A DNA stretch of 64,000 bases, from contig JACJWU010000001.1 of the NCBI GenBank assembly GCA_020636995.1, forward strand, positions 372,001 through 436,000. Direction: 5' to 3'. Both the position numbers and the translations under genes were made by a program. Numbering within the stretch: the stretch's first letter is position 1; the number at the start of each line of letters is the position of its first letter. This DNA is from Actinomycetota bacterium. GTDB taxonomy: Bacteria; Actinomycetota; Actinomycetes; S36-B12; UBA10799. Shown here piece by piece: positions 24,569 to 33,681 of this stretch. The notes under the pieces were generated by a model. It searched no databases and was not told the DNA's origin. It was given only the letters and a program-made list of their open reading frames with translations.

Positions 24569-25994
24569 ATGACAGACACGGCCCAGTCCGCAGCGACCTC
24601 GTACCCGGCGAACGATCCCGCCACCCGGCGTACCGTTCCCGCATCCTCCACACCGCTCGACCCGCAGCGGATCGAGGCGCTCATGGCCAAGGAGTGGGAA
24701 CGCTTCACCGCTTCCACGCCGGGCTCGGCCGCCCACCACGCCCGCGCCTCGGAGCCGTTGCCGCTGGGTGTCGCGTCCTCCTTCCAACACTGGGACCCGC
24801 ACCCCTTAGCCTTCAAGGCCGCCAAGGGCGCATGGCTCACCGATGTCGACGACCGCCAGGTCCTCGACCTGTCCATGGGCTTCGGTGCCATGCTGGTCGG
24901 TCACTTGAACCCCCTGGTTGTGGAGTACGTCTCGAAGGCGCTGGAGACCGGGACCCTGTTCGTCACACCCTCGCCGACCACCACGGACATCGCCGAGCGC
25001 TACCAGAGCCGTTTCCACTCGAGCAGGCAGGTGCGCTTCGCGAACTCCGGCACCGAAGCCGACATGTACGCCGTCAAGGCTGCGCGCGCCTTCACCGGCA
25101 AGCGCGGGATCATCAAGATCGAAGGTGGCTACCACGGCGGCTACGACGCCCTGTCGGTCTCGGTGAAGCCCGAGGTCGCCGAGGCCGGCCCGGAGGACGC
25201 GCCGGTCCCGGTGGTGCCCTTCGAGGTCGAGGCGGGCATCGTCCACGTGGTGCCCTACAACGACCTGGAGCGCCTCGAGGCACTGCTCGCCGAGTACAAG
25301 GACGAGATCGCGGCCGTGGTCATGGAGCCGGTGCTCGAGAACATCGGCATCGTGCTTCCCGACGCGGGCTACCTCGCCGGAGTGCGTGAGGGCATGTGAC
25401 CGCCACGGTGCGCTGCTGGTGTTCGACGAGGTGAAGACCGGGCTGACCGCTGGGTACGCCGGGGCCTCGGAGCGGCTGGGGTCAAGGCCGACCTCGTGAC
25501 GCGCTGGCCAAGAGCATCGGCGGCGGGCTGCCGCTGGCCGCCTTCGGTGGCCGCAAGGACATCATGTCCACCATCACGGACGGCCGGATGTGGCATTTCG
25601 GCACCTACAACGGCAACCCGCTGACCATGGCTGCCGCCGCCGCGGTCGACGAGATCTGCACCCTGATGTACTCGGACACGCCGAGAACATCAACAACGGC
25701 GCCCTCGACGCCATGGACGAGATCATCGCCCGCTACGAACTGCCGGCCCACACCGTCGGTTTCGGCGTGAAGGGTGCCGTCACGTGGGCCACGACGCCGG
25801 TTCGCAACTACCGCGACTACAAGCGCACCGACTTCGAGGCCGCCGAGTTGAGCTGGCTGTGGGGGATCAACCGGAACATCCTCACCCCGCCCGGACTCGA
25901 CGAGCAGTGGCTGGTCTCCGTTGCCCACACCCAGCAGGACATGGGACTGCTCGTGGACGCATTCAGCGAGTTGGCGCAGGCTCTGCGCGGCTGA
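24569..25994 (+). pseudogene. Class III aminotransferase with multiple frameshifts
   Basis: Reassembled across frames this is a PLP-dependent class III aminotransferase resembling glutamate-1-semialdehyde aminomutase: FANSGTEADMYAVKAARA, YHGGYDA, LLVFDEVKTG, the lysine region AKSIGGGLPLAAFGG and GTYNGNPLTMAA. The frame breaks at four places: an extra G near 25390, a missing G in the run at 25478-25481, a missing base near 25500, and a missing G at 25680/25681. Residues around each break stay conserved, so decay is very recent or the indels are sequence errors clustered in ~300 bp. If intact the protein would be about 475 aa. Confidence 0.75.
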
Positions 25995-26005
25995 TCTCCC
26001 GAGGT

Positions 26006-26101
26006 CCATGTCCCACTTCGCATGATGATCGTGCCCGCCTGACAGGGTTCGTGGGGGAGTCGGGCTGTCGCAGCATGATCAACGTGCGCAGTGGGACATG
26101 G
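26006..26101. repeat. Long imperfect inverted repeat, convergent intergenic
   Basis: Two 29-nt arms (26006-26034 and 26073-26101) match at 25 of 29 positions, beginning with 12 perfect bases (CCATGTCCCACT); two of the mismatches become G-U pairs in RNA. The loop is 38 nt. It lies between the broken aminotransferase and the convergent hydrolase gene. No T-run follows on either side. It may be a bidirectional terminator or a mobile-element remnant. Confidence 0.7.
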
Positions 26102-26153
26102 TCGGCCGCCAACGCAGTGAGATGGGGCATCATCGCGGCGGGTGACCAGACGG

Positions 26154-27563
26154 TCAGCGCAGCCTCTTGTTGAGCCAATCGAACACCACTTCTTGAACCA
26201 CTTGTGGACCCATCGGCTGGTCGTGCAACTGCGCGCCTTGGTCGGCCGTGAAGGTCACGAGCCGCTTGTCCGCCTTCGGTAGGCGAAGCCAGGAGAAGGC
26301 CTTCTTCGCCTGCTGGTGGAAGAACTCATCGCCTTGGTTGGCGGTCAACAGTGTCGGGATGCGAATCGTGCGGTAGTCGTTCCTGTAGTCGAATGCCAGG
26401 AAGGTCTTGATCAGCCCGTAGTAGTCCTTGGGCACGGTGCCGGATCGAGCGGCCCTCTGAACCTCCCTGCTGAAGATCTCACCGCGCTTGTAGATCGTGA
26501 ATTGGGCGGTGCGTGACAGGGTTGGCCAGGCCTGCTCGAAGCCGGCGTTGATCTGCGCAGCCGCCTGCTTCCGCTCTGCCGGCGGGGCCTTCTGCAGTTC
26601 GCGGACCTGCTCGATCGTCTCCTGATCCCCCCACAAGTCGGCGAAACTGTACGCTGCGGGCTGCAGAACGACCGCATCAATGTCTTTGACCCTCGCCGCG
26701 ACGCGGGCACACAGCATCCCCGCGAAGCTGATGCCGACCACGCCGATCTTCCCCACATCGTCACGCTTGCGCAGCGCTCTCACGATCGGACCCACGACGG
26801 TGTTCCAGTTGGGCGTGAACGGGATCCGGTCGCGGAACAGCAGGCGCATCTGGCCGGGACCTTCGAAGAGCACGACGTTGTAGCCGCGCTGCAAGCCGGC
26901 GACGACGCCGAACTGCATGGTCTCGACGTTCTGTCCGTCGCTGCCCTCGCTGATGATCAGCGTCGGTCGGCGCTTGTTGCTGCCGTCCGGCCGGAAGAAG
27001 TAGCACGGGATTCTGGCGCCCGCACCCATGACGCTGAACCGCTCGACGTCGGGCCCGAAAGTGGCGATGGCTCGCTGCCAGTTGCGATCGACCTGGTTGA
27101 ACAGCTCTCGTTCCCGACCGCCGTCGCGCGAACCCAGGACGAAGAACAGCGACTGTGCGGCATACATGCTGGCGCGCATGTGCCGCTGACGGACCGTCAT
27201 CGGGTCAGCAGAATCCCTCGCCGCCCTGGCCAGTTCACGGGACCGCTGCCGGAACCTACGAACGTAGACGGAGAAGGCCTCGCTCGTCGGATCGGCCGGG
27301 TTCCCGGTGGCGTCGACGATCGACTTGATCGTCATCAACACCTCGCCGACCTCGGCGGTCTGCGCCGCTGCGGCACCGAGGCAGAACAAGGCCTCGTCGT
27401 TGAACAGGGCAGCGTTGAAGAAGGGGAAGGGGATGAACTCGTTACCCGGGCCAGGTTCCTCTGCGCGTGCAGCACTCATGCTGACGCCGGGCGCGGCAAA
27501 GGCTGCACCACCGGCAACAAGTCCTGAGAACAGGAGGTGCCTGCGGCTGAGTCCCTCCGGCAT
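26154..27563 (-). CDS. Tat-exported alpha/beta hydrolase
   Basis: A 469-residue protein starting MPEGLSRRHLLFSG, a twin-arginine signal with hydrophobic core and AxA-like site (SAARA, about residues 30-34). The ATG at 27563 is preferred over one 21 bp upstream because AGGAGGT sits 4 nt before it. The hydrolase domain occupies the C-terminal two thirds, with nucleophile elbow GISFAG and a late HDQP segment likely holding the catalytic His. The layout resembles FrsA/DUF1100-like dipeptidyl esterases, but the substrate is unknown. A TAGATT hexamer ~45 nt upstream may be its promoter. Confidence 0.75.
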   Translation of the reverse strand: MPEGLSRRHLLFSGLVAGGAAFAAPGVSMSAARAEEPGPGNEFIPFPFFNAALFNDEALFCLGAAAAQTAEVGEVLMTIKSIVDATGNPADPTSEAFSVYVRRFRQRSRELARAARDSADPMTVRQRHMRASMYAAQSLFFVLGSRDGGRERELFNQVDRNWQRAIATFGPDVERFSVMGAGARIPCYFFRPDGSNKRRPTLIISEGSDGQNVETMQFGVVAGLQRGYNVVLFEGPGQMRLLFRDRIPFTPNWNTVVGPIVRALRKRDDVGKIGVVGISFAGMLCARVAARVKDIDAVVLQPAAYSFADLWGDQETIEQVRELQKAPPAERKQAAAQINAGFEQAWPTLSRTAQFTIYKRGEIFSREVQRAARSGTVPKDYYGLIKTFLAFDYRNDYRTIRIPTLLTANQGDEFFHQQAKKAFSWLRLPKADKRLVTFTADQGAQLHDQPMGPQVVQEVVFDWLNKRLR

Positions 27564-27754
27564 GACTACCTCCTGCTGGCTCATCGGCCCTGGCCCCCCG
27601 CAACCGAGCCGTCGGGAGTGAATCTAGTCGCCGCGGTCACCCGACTGCGCGGTGAAACACATCCCCCTGAACCGGGCAGACTCCACGAACTCGTGATGCG
27701 CCGTCCGAGCCGGGGGACGGTGGGCACGACCCCGCCCGAGGGCGACGAGTCCAC

Positions 27755-28492
27755 TCACACGACAGCGGCCACCAGGACAGTCAGCATCGGAGCGACGAGC
27801 AGGGCCGGGAGCATGTCTCCCACCGGCACGGCCTTGATGTTCAGCAGTCTCATCCCGACACCGAGCAGCAGCACACCACCAGTGGCTGTCAGTGCGGAGA
27901 GCATCGCCGCGGACATCACATCACCGAGGAACACGGCGAGTACCGTCAACAGCCCTTGCCAAGCGCCCACCGAAAGCGCGGAGGCGGCAACGCCCCAGCC
28001 CAACGACGCCGCGAAGGCGATCGAGGCGAATCCGTCCAGCGTCGCCTTCAACGCCAACTCCTCGATCCCTTGACCGAGGCCGTCGCTCAACGCCCCCAGC
28101 ACGGCCAGGGGTCCAATGCAGAAGATCAGTGAGGAGTCCACGAACCCTTCGACGAACCGCGCCCGACTCGACTCGCCATCGACGAACCTCGCCTGCAGCC
28201 ATGCGCCCACGTCCTCGAGTCGCTTCTCCAACTGCAAGAGCGATCCTGCGATTCCGCCGATCAGCAGCGCGCCCAGGACGATGAGCAACGTCACCCCACT
28301 GCCCACGGCCTCGACGAAGGCGTCATCTCGCAGTGCGATGACGTTCAGTCCGCCGATGACCACGGTCACCAGGCCGAGTGCGTCCGTGACAGTGGTCCGG
28401 GTTCGCTCCGGCAGCCGGTGGCCGACTAACACACCGATCGTGGCACCCACGAGGATCGCAGCGATGTTGATGACTGTGCCCAGACCGTACAT
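27755..28492 (-). CDS. DUF554 family membrane protein
   Basis: A 245-residue protein with about seven hydrophobic segments. The start (GTVINIAAILVGATIGVLVG), the central SSLIFCIGPLAVLGALSDG and the later FASIAFAASLGWGVAASALSV match the DUF554 (YdfK/YqgA) family, which is conserved and has no known function. It stands alone between the hydrolase and ankyrin genes. Confidence 0.88.
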   Translation of the reverse strand: MYGLGTVINIAAILVGATIGVLVGHRLPERTRTTVTDALGLVTVVIGGLNVIALRDDAFVEAVGSGVTLLIVLGALLIGGIAGSLLQLEKRLEDVGAWLQARFVDGESSRARFVEGFVDSSLIFCIGPLAVLGALSDGLGQGIEELALKATLDGFASIAFAASLGWGVAASALSVGAWQGLLTVLAVFLGDVMSAAMLSALTATGGVLLLGVGMRLLNIKAVPVGDMLPALLVAPMLTVLVAAVV

Positions 28493-28525
28493 TCGTCCCT
28501 CCCGGAGGGACTGTAGCGAGGTGGC

Positions 28526-28798
28526 TCAGTCAAGGGTGAGGCGCATGCCGCACGCGGCCGCCGCCTGGCGAGGAGTCACCCCATCGAGATCGGACATCAG
28601 GTCGGGATCCGCGCCACTGTCCACCAGGTGCTGCGCCACGGCCCGTTGGCCGGCGAGGATGGCGGCCACCAGCGGGGTGCTGAGGAACTCCGGGTGGGCG
28701 TAGTTGATGTCGACCCCCATCTGCACGTGGTAGCGCACGAGTTCGAGGTCGCCGTCGCGCGCCGCGTAGTACAACTCTTTCCAGTTCCCGCCGGACAT
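28526..28798 (-). CDS. Small ankyrin-repeat protein
   Basis: A 90-residue protein consisting of roughly two and a half ankyrin repeats: ELYYAARDGDLELVRYHVQMGVDIN, TPLVAAILAGQRAVAQHLVDSGADPD and GVTPRQAAAACG. The ATG at 28798 has a GGAGG ribosome site 5 nt upstream. Such small repeat proteins usually bind a partner protein, which is not evident here. Confidence 0.75.
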   Translation of the reverse strand: MSGGNWKELYYAARDGDLELVRYHVQMGVDINYAHPEFLSTPLVAAILAGQRAVAQHLVDSGADPDLMSDLDGVTPRQAAAACGMRLTLD

Positions 28799-28959
28799 GC
28801 GTACCTCCAAGGGCAGCGCTGCCCTTCCCGATTCCAGGTCACCTGAACCGTAACAACGCGCCGAGTTCCGCCGACCGGGCGACGACCGGCGCGCGGCGCC
28901 GGATCGAGGCCACCATTGCGTCGAGGGAGTCGCTCGCGCCACGGCGTGAGTCAGTTCGC

Positions 28960-29406
28960 CTACTCGGCCATCTGCGGAACAACGATCACCGGGCACGTCG
29001 CATGGTGGATCAAGTACGAGGCGGTGGAGCCCAAGTGCATGCCCGGATAGCGGTTGCCGTGACCATGCGTACCGACGACCAACGCAGCGGCACCTTCGCT
29101 CGCCTCCAGCAATGCACGCCGCGGGTGCTTCTGCACCAACTGCGTCGACACCTGCAACCCGGCGGTGTCCACACCCTGTAGGCACTGCTCGACCGCTTCG
29201 ACGAATGCCACTTCGGCGTCTCGCCCGTAGTCGGCTTCCACATACGTCGGCGTGACCATGATGGTCGTCGGCACGAACCACGCGCCGAGGATATGCACCT
29301 TGTGCCCCAGACCCGAGGTGTGCTGTATTGCCCAGCGACACGCCTGGATGCTCTGCCGTGACCCATCAATACCGACTACAACGGTGTCTTCCCTGGTAGC
29401 ACTCAT
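28960..29406 (-). CDS. Universal stress protein (UspA family)
   Basis: A 148-residue single-domain USP. VVVGIDGSRQSIQACRWAI is the first strand and helix; VVGTHGHGNRYPGMHLGSTASYLIHHATCPVIVV matches the ATP-binding G-2x-G-9x-G(S/T) signature of nucleotide-binding USPs. It lies downstream of tRNA-Leu on the same strand, separated by a hairpin terminator, so it probably has its own promoter. Confidence 0.9.
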   Translation of the reverse strand: MSATREDTVVVGIDGSRQSIQACRWAIQHTSGLGHKVHILGAWFVPTTIMVTPTYVEADYGRDAEVAFVEAVEQCLQGVDTAGLQVSTQLVQKHPRRALLEASEGAAALVVGTHGHGNRYPGMHLGSTASYLIHHATCPVIVVPQMAE

Positions 29407-29483
29407 GACCGCCACCCCCAACCTGCACCTCAAGTCTACGCCCGCGCGGAAGCCACGAACGGGAAAGAACTGACACCACACGC

Positions 29484-29518
29484 GACAGAGGCCCCACGCG
29501 GTACGTGGAGCCTCTGTC
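29484..29518 (-). terminator. Stem-loop after tRNA-Leu
   Basis: A long hairpin pairs ACAGAGGC and CCACG with CGTGGAGCCTCTGT around a CGGTA loop, 14 nt past the tRNA-Leu 3' end on the minus strand. It has no T-run. Confidence 0.6.
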
Positions 29519-29531
29519 AAACCTGGCTGTG

Positions 29532-29617
29532 TGTCCGAGGGGGGATTTGAACCCCCACGCCCTTAAACGGGCACTAGCACCTCAAGCTAGCGCGTCTGCC
29601 TATTCCGCCACCCGGAC
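29532..29617 (-). tRNA. tRNA-Leu (GAG)
   Basis: An 86-nt class II tRNA on the minus strand: acceptor GTCCGGG paired with CTCGGAC, anticodon stem CTAGC/GCTAG with loop TTGAGGT (anticodon GAG), a long variable arm and T arm GGGGGTTCAAATCCCCC. CCA is not encoded. A TACTCT hexamer (29627-29632) is a plausible -10. Confidence 0.95.
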
Positions 29618-29643
29618 CGGGATTCCAGAGTACCAAGTGGTTC

Positions 29644-30171
29644 TCACGGACCGACGGCGGTGAGGGGGCTGCGCGCAATCACCTCGTACGCGGGCCGCGG
29701 GCCGATCGTCGACAGCACCAAGGTGAGCTCCGACGGCGTCCACGACGGTGACTGGAAGCCTTCAAGAGCGGACACCGCTGCACGCACCTGCCGGTCACCG
29801 GTGCGTGTACGGGAACGCGCCACGGTCATATGGCCACGGAACCGCCGACGTTCGGCGCGCATGGTGGCCATGACAGCGGCCGCCTGATCCGACAGCCAGT
29901 GCGAGGTTGCCACGCCCAGCCACAACACGGGGCCGAAGTGACCGGCTCCCTGGAGCCGCACCGGTTCGGCCGGTGTCAGTGGAACCAGCGCGAATCGATC
30001 CACCTCCTTGCCGACATCTCGATCACCGAGGAACCCCACGGTGATGTGCCAGCGATCAGGGGACTGCCAGCGCAATTCGTTGTCTGTGTGCCGCACCGCG
30101 GCCAAGGCCTTCTCGGCGCGTGCGACCACATCGTCCGGTGGCCACAACGCCACGAACAACCTGGCCGTCAT
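29644..30171 (-). CDS. thpR: RNA 2',3'-cyclic phosphodiesterase (2'-5' RNA ligase-like, ThpR)
   Basis: A 175-residue member of the 2H phosphoesterase family, with both HxT motifs: HIT at 42-44 and HMT at 113-115. ThpR enzymes open 2',3'-cyclic phosphates on RNA. The opening TARLFVALWPP is typical. Start ATG 30171 is chosen for this match. It is divergent from the M20 peptidase gene across a 45-bp gap. Confidence 0.9.
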   Translation of the reverse strand: MTARLFVALWPPDDVVARAEKALAAVRHTDNELRWQSPDRWHITVGFLGDRDVGKEVDRFALVPLTPAEPVRLQGAGHFGPVLWLGVATSHWLSDQAAAVMATMRAERRRFRGHMTVARSRTRTGDRQVRAAVSALEGFQSPSWTPSELTLVLSTIGPRPAYEVIARSPLTAVGP

Positions 30172-30216
30172 GCCTTCCACTGTCCTCCACCACCATGCCA
30201 ATGGCACAGTGAAACC

Positions 30217-31512
30217 ATGACGTCTCCCGTGGCACGCATCTGCTCGGAACTGATCAGTCTCGACACCTCGAACTACGGCGACGGGACGGGCCCGGGGGAG
30301 GCGTCAGCGGCCGAGTACGTCGAGGCGTTCCTGCAGGGGTGCGGCCTGCAGCCCGAACGGTTCAGCACCTCCTCGGCCACCCGGCAGGTCGTCGTGTGCC
30401 GGGTCCCCGGCCAGGATCCGTCGGCCGAGGCGTTGGTCATCCATGCCCATCTCGATGTGGTGCCGGCGGTCGCACAGGACTGGTCCGTCCCGGCGTTCGA
30501 GGGCACGATCCACGACGACATGGTGTGGGGTCGCGGAGCGGTGGACATGAAGGACATGGACGCGATGATCCTGACCGTCGTGCAGCAGTGGCAGTTGCAC
30601 GGCATACGCCCACGGCGCGACATCGTGCTGCTGTTCCTGCCCGATGAGGAGGCAGGGGGTCAGCATGGTGCGCACTGGGTCGTGGACCATCGTCCCGAGA
30701 TCCTGCACGGAGTCACCGAGGGTATCGGCGAGGTCGGGGGGTTCTCGTTCGAGCTGGCCAATCGCAAACGGATCTACATGATCGAGAACGCCCAGAAGGG
30801 CCTCGCCTGGTTGCGACTTCGTGCCTTCGGTACCGCGGGCCACGGCTCCTTGATCGCCGACGACAACGCGGTGACCCGCCTGGCCAGAACCGTCAGCCGG
30901 ATCGGTGAGCACCGCTTCCCCGTCCAACTCACCCCCAGCGTCGAGAACTTCCTGGTCGCTGCATGTGACGCCGCCGACATCCCGTTCGATCGCAACGATC
31001 CGGAAGCAGCACTCGTGCAACTCGGACCGCTGGCGCGCATGATCGGCGCCACGCTGCGACACACCGCCAATCCGACGATGCTGCAGGCCGGGTACAAGAA
31101 CAACGTGATCCCGGGGGAGGCGGAGGCCGTCGTGGACGCCCGCTTCCTGCCGGGACTCGAAGCGGACTTCTTCGAGCAGTTCGACGCGCTGCTCGACGAA
31201 GGAATCACATACGAAGCCGAAGTTCGCGACATCAGTCTGGCCACGGAGTTCGAAGGGGATCTCGTGACGAAGATGACCGAGGCGCTGACCGCTGAGGACC
31301 CCGATGCCGTGCCCGTGCCGTACACGCTGTCGGCAGGTACAGACGCCAAGGCACTGTCCAGGCTCGGCATCCGCTGCTTCGGGTTCGCGCCGTTGAAACT
31401 GCCGGCCGATCTCGACTTCGCCGCACTCTTCCACGGCATCGACGAGCGTGTTCCCGTGGAATCACTGGAATTCGGGGTCCGGGTGCTCGACCGTTTCCTG
31501 CGCACGGCATGA
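30217..31512 (+). CDS. M20 family metallopeptidase
   Basis: A 431-residue dizinc exopeptidase: HAHLDVVPA, WGRGAVDMKD and DEEAGG supply metal and catalytic residues, and the dimerisation domain lies at about 190-320 (GTAGHGSL). It resembles the YgeY/DapE/ArgE-like branch but a specific substrate (dipeptide, N-acyl amino acid) cannot be chosen. The ATG at 30217 has CACAGT 6 nt upstream. The gene overlaps the nucleotidyltransferase-like gene by 4 bp. Confidence 0.88.
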   Translation: MTSPVARICSELISLDTSNYGDGTGPGEASAAEYVEAFLQGCGLQPERFSTSSATRQVVVCRVPGQDPSAEALVIHAHLDVVPAVAQDWSVPAFEGTIHDDMVWGRGAVDMKDMDAMILTVVQQWQLHGIRPRRDIVLLFLPDEEAGGQHGAHWVVDHRPEILHGVTEGIGEVGGFSFELANRKRIYMIENAQKGLAWLRLRAFGTAGHGSLIADDNAVTRLARTVSRIGEHRFPVQLTPSVENFLVAACDAADIPFDRNDPEAALVQLGPLARMIGATLRHTANPTMLQAGYKNNVIPGEAEAVVDARFLPGLEADFFEQFDALLDEGITYEAEVRDISLATEFEGDLVTKMTEALTAEDPDAVPVPYTLSAGTDAKALSRLGIRCFGFAPLKLPADLDFAALFHGIDERVPVESLEFGVRVLDRFLRTA

Positions 31513-32201
31513 CGTCTCACCTGCGACGACTGGAGGCGATCGCCGACAGGCTGCGAGACGACGAACGCGCCTTGGCCCTGCTGGCGTTGGGCAGCGTGGG
31601 GCGCGACCGCGATCGATTGGATGAGCATTCCGACCTCGACTTCTTCGTCGTGGCCACCGATCCGGAGGCGCTGCTGTCGGATCTGGGTTGGCTGGGCGAC
31701 GTGCAGTGGTCACATCGGGACACCCCGGACGGGTGCAAAGCTCTGGTTGACGGGTTGTTCCACGAGTTCGCGGTGTTCACGCCGGACCGGTTCCCGGGCG
31801 TGCTCTTCGAACCCGGCGTGTTCGTCTGGATGCGTGAGGGTTTCGACACCTCACGCATGACGCCGAGCGTTCCCTACCCTCGCGACCCCGCGTGGCTGCG
31901 CCGGGAGATCCTGTCCAACCTCTATGTCGGGTTGCACCGCTGGCTGCGTGGCGAACGCCTGGCGGCCATGCGCATGGTGCAGGTCGACGCGCTGGACAAC
32001 CTCCTGCGACTCCAGGGGACCGACGATCCGTTCAATCCCTCCCGGCGGGCCGAAAAATGGGGGTTGTCGCTCGCGCTGCTCGCCCCAGGATACGACCGGA
32101 CTCCGGGGGCCGCGGCCGCCATCCTGGAGGCGATCGCGGCGCCCACATCGGATGTGATGGAGTCGGCGGTGCGAGACCTGCTGAATCGGTGCCAGGTGTG
32201 A
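31509..32201 (+). CDS. Nucleotidyltransferase-fold protein (antibiotic adenylyltransferase-like)
   Basis: A 230-residue protein with a polymerase-beta-like active site: LGSVGRDRDRLDEHSDLDFF, with Gly28-Ser29 and the DxD pair Asp42/Asp44. The following helical domain (about 110-230) and the length resemble LinB/ANT-type nucleotidyltransferases. Whether it modifies a drug or another small molecule cannot be said. The 4-bp overlap with the M20 gene and the opine dehydrogenase-like gene 55 bp downstream suggest one transcription unit. Confidence 0.75.
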   Translation: MTSHLRRLEAIADRLRDDERALALLALGSVGRDRDRLDEHSDLDFFVVATDPEALLSDLGWLGDVQWSHRDTPDGCKALVDGLFHEFAVFTPDRFPGVLFEPGVFVWMREGFDTSRMTPSVPYPRDPAWLRREILSNLYVGLHRWLRGERLAAMRMVQVDALDNLLRLQGTDDPFNPSRRAEKWGLSLALLAPGYDRTPGAAAAILEAIAAPTSDVMESAVRDLLNRCQV

Positions 32202-32256
32202 CTACGACGCGCACCCCGTGCCGCCCATCGGCGAGGATGGCTCACGGAGGTGCACG

Positions 32257-33336
32257 ATGAAGGTTGCGGTTCTGGGTTCGGGCAACGGCGGTATGGCGAT
32301 CGCCTTCGAATGGTCCCGCGCGGGTCACGACGTCGCGCTGTTCGACTTCGCGCAGTTCGACGCGAACATCGCCGCCGTCGCGCAGAAGGGCGGGATCACC
32401 TCCGACGGCGAGATGGAGGGCTTCGCGCCGGTCGCGCACTCAGGGCATGACATCGCGACCGCCCTGCAGGGCGCGGAGGTCGTATTCGCGGTGGGCCCCG
32501 CCTACAGCACCGCCCCTTTCGCACGGGAATGCCGGCCACATGTCCGGGCGGGACAGACGTTCGTGGTGTGTCCCGGATCCTGCGCGGGCGCCATGGTGTT
32601 CAAGCAGACCTTGGGCCTGCCCCTCGACGACCCCTCCGTTGTCGTCGCAGAGACGTCCACCCTGCCGTACGCGGTGCGGGTCACCGGCGACGCTCACCTG
32701 ACTGTGTACAACCGGCTCAAGGGTGGCTACTACGTGGCCGCCCTGCCGGCTAGCGCGACCCCAGAGGTGTTCGCGCTTCTGCAGTCGGTTCACGCCGAGA
32801 TCGCCCAGGCGGACAGCATCTGGCAGACGACCCTGCAGAACAGCAACCCGATCATCCATCCGGCCGTCTCGCTGTGCAACGCTGCGCTGATCGAACGGAC
32901 CGGCGGAGACTTCCTGTTCTACGAGGAGGGCGTCACGCAGGGCGTGGGGCGGCTGATCAAGGCCGTGGACCTCGAGCGGGTGCGGATCGCCGAGGCGCTC
33001 GGGGTGACGGTACTGCGCGACCCGGTGCTGGGGATCGCGCAGGGATACCAGGTGATCGACGACTACGGCATCGGGTACTCCCAGGCCCCCGGGTTCCAGG
33101 GCATCCGAGCGCAGGGGCAACTGGACCATCGGTACTTCAACGAGGACGCCGGATACGGCCTGGTGTTCATGACCGATCTCGCCCGCCAGGTCGGAGTCGA
33201 GACACCGGTGATGGACGCCTTGCTGACGATCAGTTCGGTGGTGACCGGGCGAGATTACGCCGCGGAACAGGCACGGACCATGGATGGTCTGGGACTGGCG
33301 GGAATGGACGCCACACAACTACGTGAGGCAGTCTGA
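32257..33336 (+). CDS. NAD/NADP octopine/nopaline dehydrogenase family protein
   Basis: A 359-residue two-domain dehydrogenase. The N-terminal Rossmann motif is VLGSGNGGMA (GxGNGG at residues 7-12), and the C-terminal helical domain carries NPIIHPAVSLCNAA, where NxxxH is the catalytic site of opine dehydrogenases. These enzymes reductively condense an amino acid with a keto acid, or run the reverse. A GGAGG ribosome site precedes the ATG. It follows a peptidase and a nucleotidyltransferase-like gene. Confidence 0.85.
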   Translation: MKVAVLGSGNGGMAIAFEWSRAGHDVALFDFAQFDANIAAVAQKGGITSDGEMEGFAPVAHSGHDIATALQGAEVVFAVGPAYSTAPFARECRPHVRAGQTFVVCPGSCAGAMVFKQTLGLPLDDPSVVVAETSTLPYAVRVTGDAHLTVYNRLKGGYYVAALPASATPEVFALLQSVHAEIAQADSIWQTTLQNSNPIIHPAVSLCNAALIERTGGDFLFYEEGVTQGVGRLIKAVDLERVRIAEALGVTVLRDPVLGIAQGYQVIDDYGIGYSQAPGFQGIRAQGQLDHRYFNEDAGYGLVFMTDLARQVGVETPVMDALLTISSVVTGRDYAAEQARTMDGLGLAGMDATQLREAV

Positions 33337-33346
33337 CGCGACACTC

Positions 33347-33421
33347 TGGTGGGCGATACTGGGATCGAACCAGTGACCTCTTCCGTGTCAAGGAAGCGCG
33401 CTACCACTGCGCCAATCGCCC
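33347..33421 (-). tRNA. tRNA-Val (GAC)
   Basis: Minus strand. Acceptor GGGCGAT pairs with ATCGCCC; anticodon loop TTGACAC gives GAC; T arm CTGGTTCGATCCCAG. The 3' CCA is encoded (33347-33349), unlike tRNA-Cys, -Gly and -Leu here. It differs at only four positions from tRNA-Val (CAC) at 36425. Confidence 0.95.
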
Positions 33422-33430
33422 TGGGGTGCG

Positions 33431-33501
33431 AGGTGGAGACGGGATTCGAACCCGTGTAGACGGCTTTGCAGGCCGTTGCCTCGCCTCTCGGCCACTCCAC
33501 C
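33431..33501 (-). tRNA. tRNA-Cys (GCA)
   Basis: Minus strand, 71 nt. Acceptor GGTGGAG pairs with CTCCACC, discriminator U as expected for Cys; anticodon stem ACGGC/GCCGT with loop CTGCAAA (GCA). CCA is not encoded. Middle gene of a three-tRNA unit. Confidence 0.95.
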
Positions 33502-33521
33502 AGAAGCCTCGTGGCCTCTCG

Positions 33522-33594
33522 AGCGGACGACGGGATTCGAACCCGCGACCCTCACCTTGGCAAGGTGATGCGCTACCAGCTGCGCTACGTCCGC
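33522..33594 (-). tRNA. tRNA-Gly (GCC)
   Basis: Minus strand, 73 nt. Acceptor GCGGACG pairs with CGTCCGC; anticodon stem TCACC/GGTGA with loop TTGCCAA (GCC). CCA is not encoded. First gene of the Gly-Cys-Val transcription unit. Confidence 0.95.
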
Positions 33595-33621
33595 GATTGC
33601 GCCGGAAACCCGACGAGCACA

Positions 33622-33627
33622 AGCATA
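33622..33627 (-). promoter_or_regulatory. Putative -10 (TATGCT) of tRNA unit
   Basis: TATGCT on the minus strand lies 27 nt upstream of tRNA-Gly; no clear -35 is seen. Confidence 0.45.
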
Positions 33628-33681
33628 ACCGAGGGGTCGGGTCGGCGGGCAGCGGGGAGCCTGGAAAGGGCAGGATGAATC

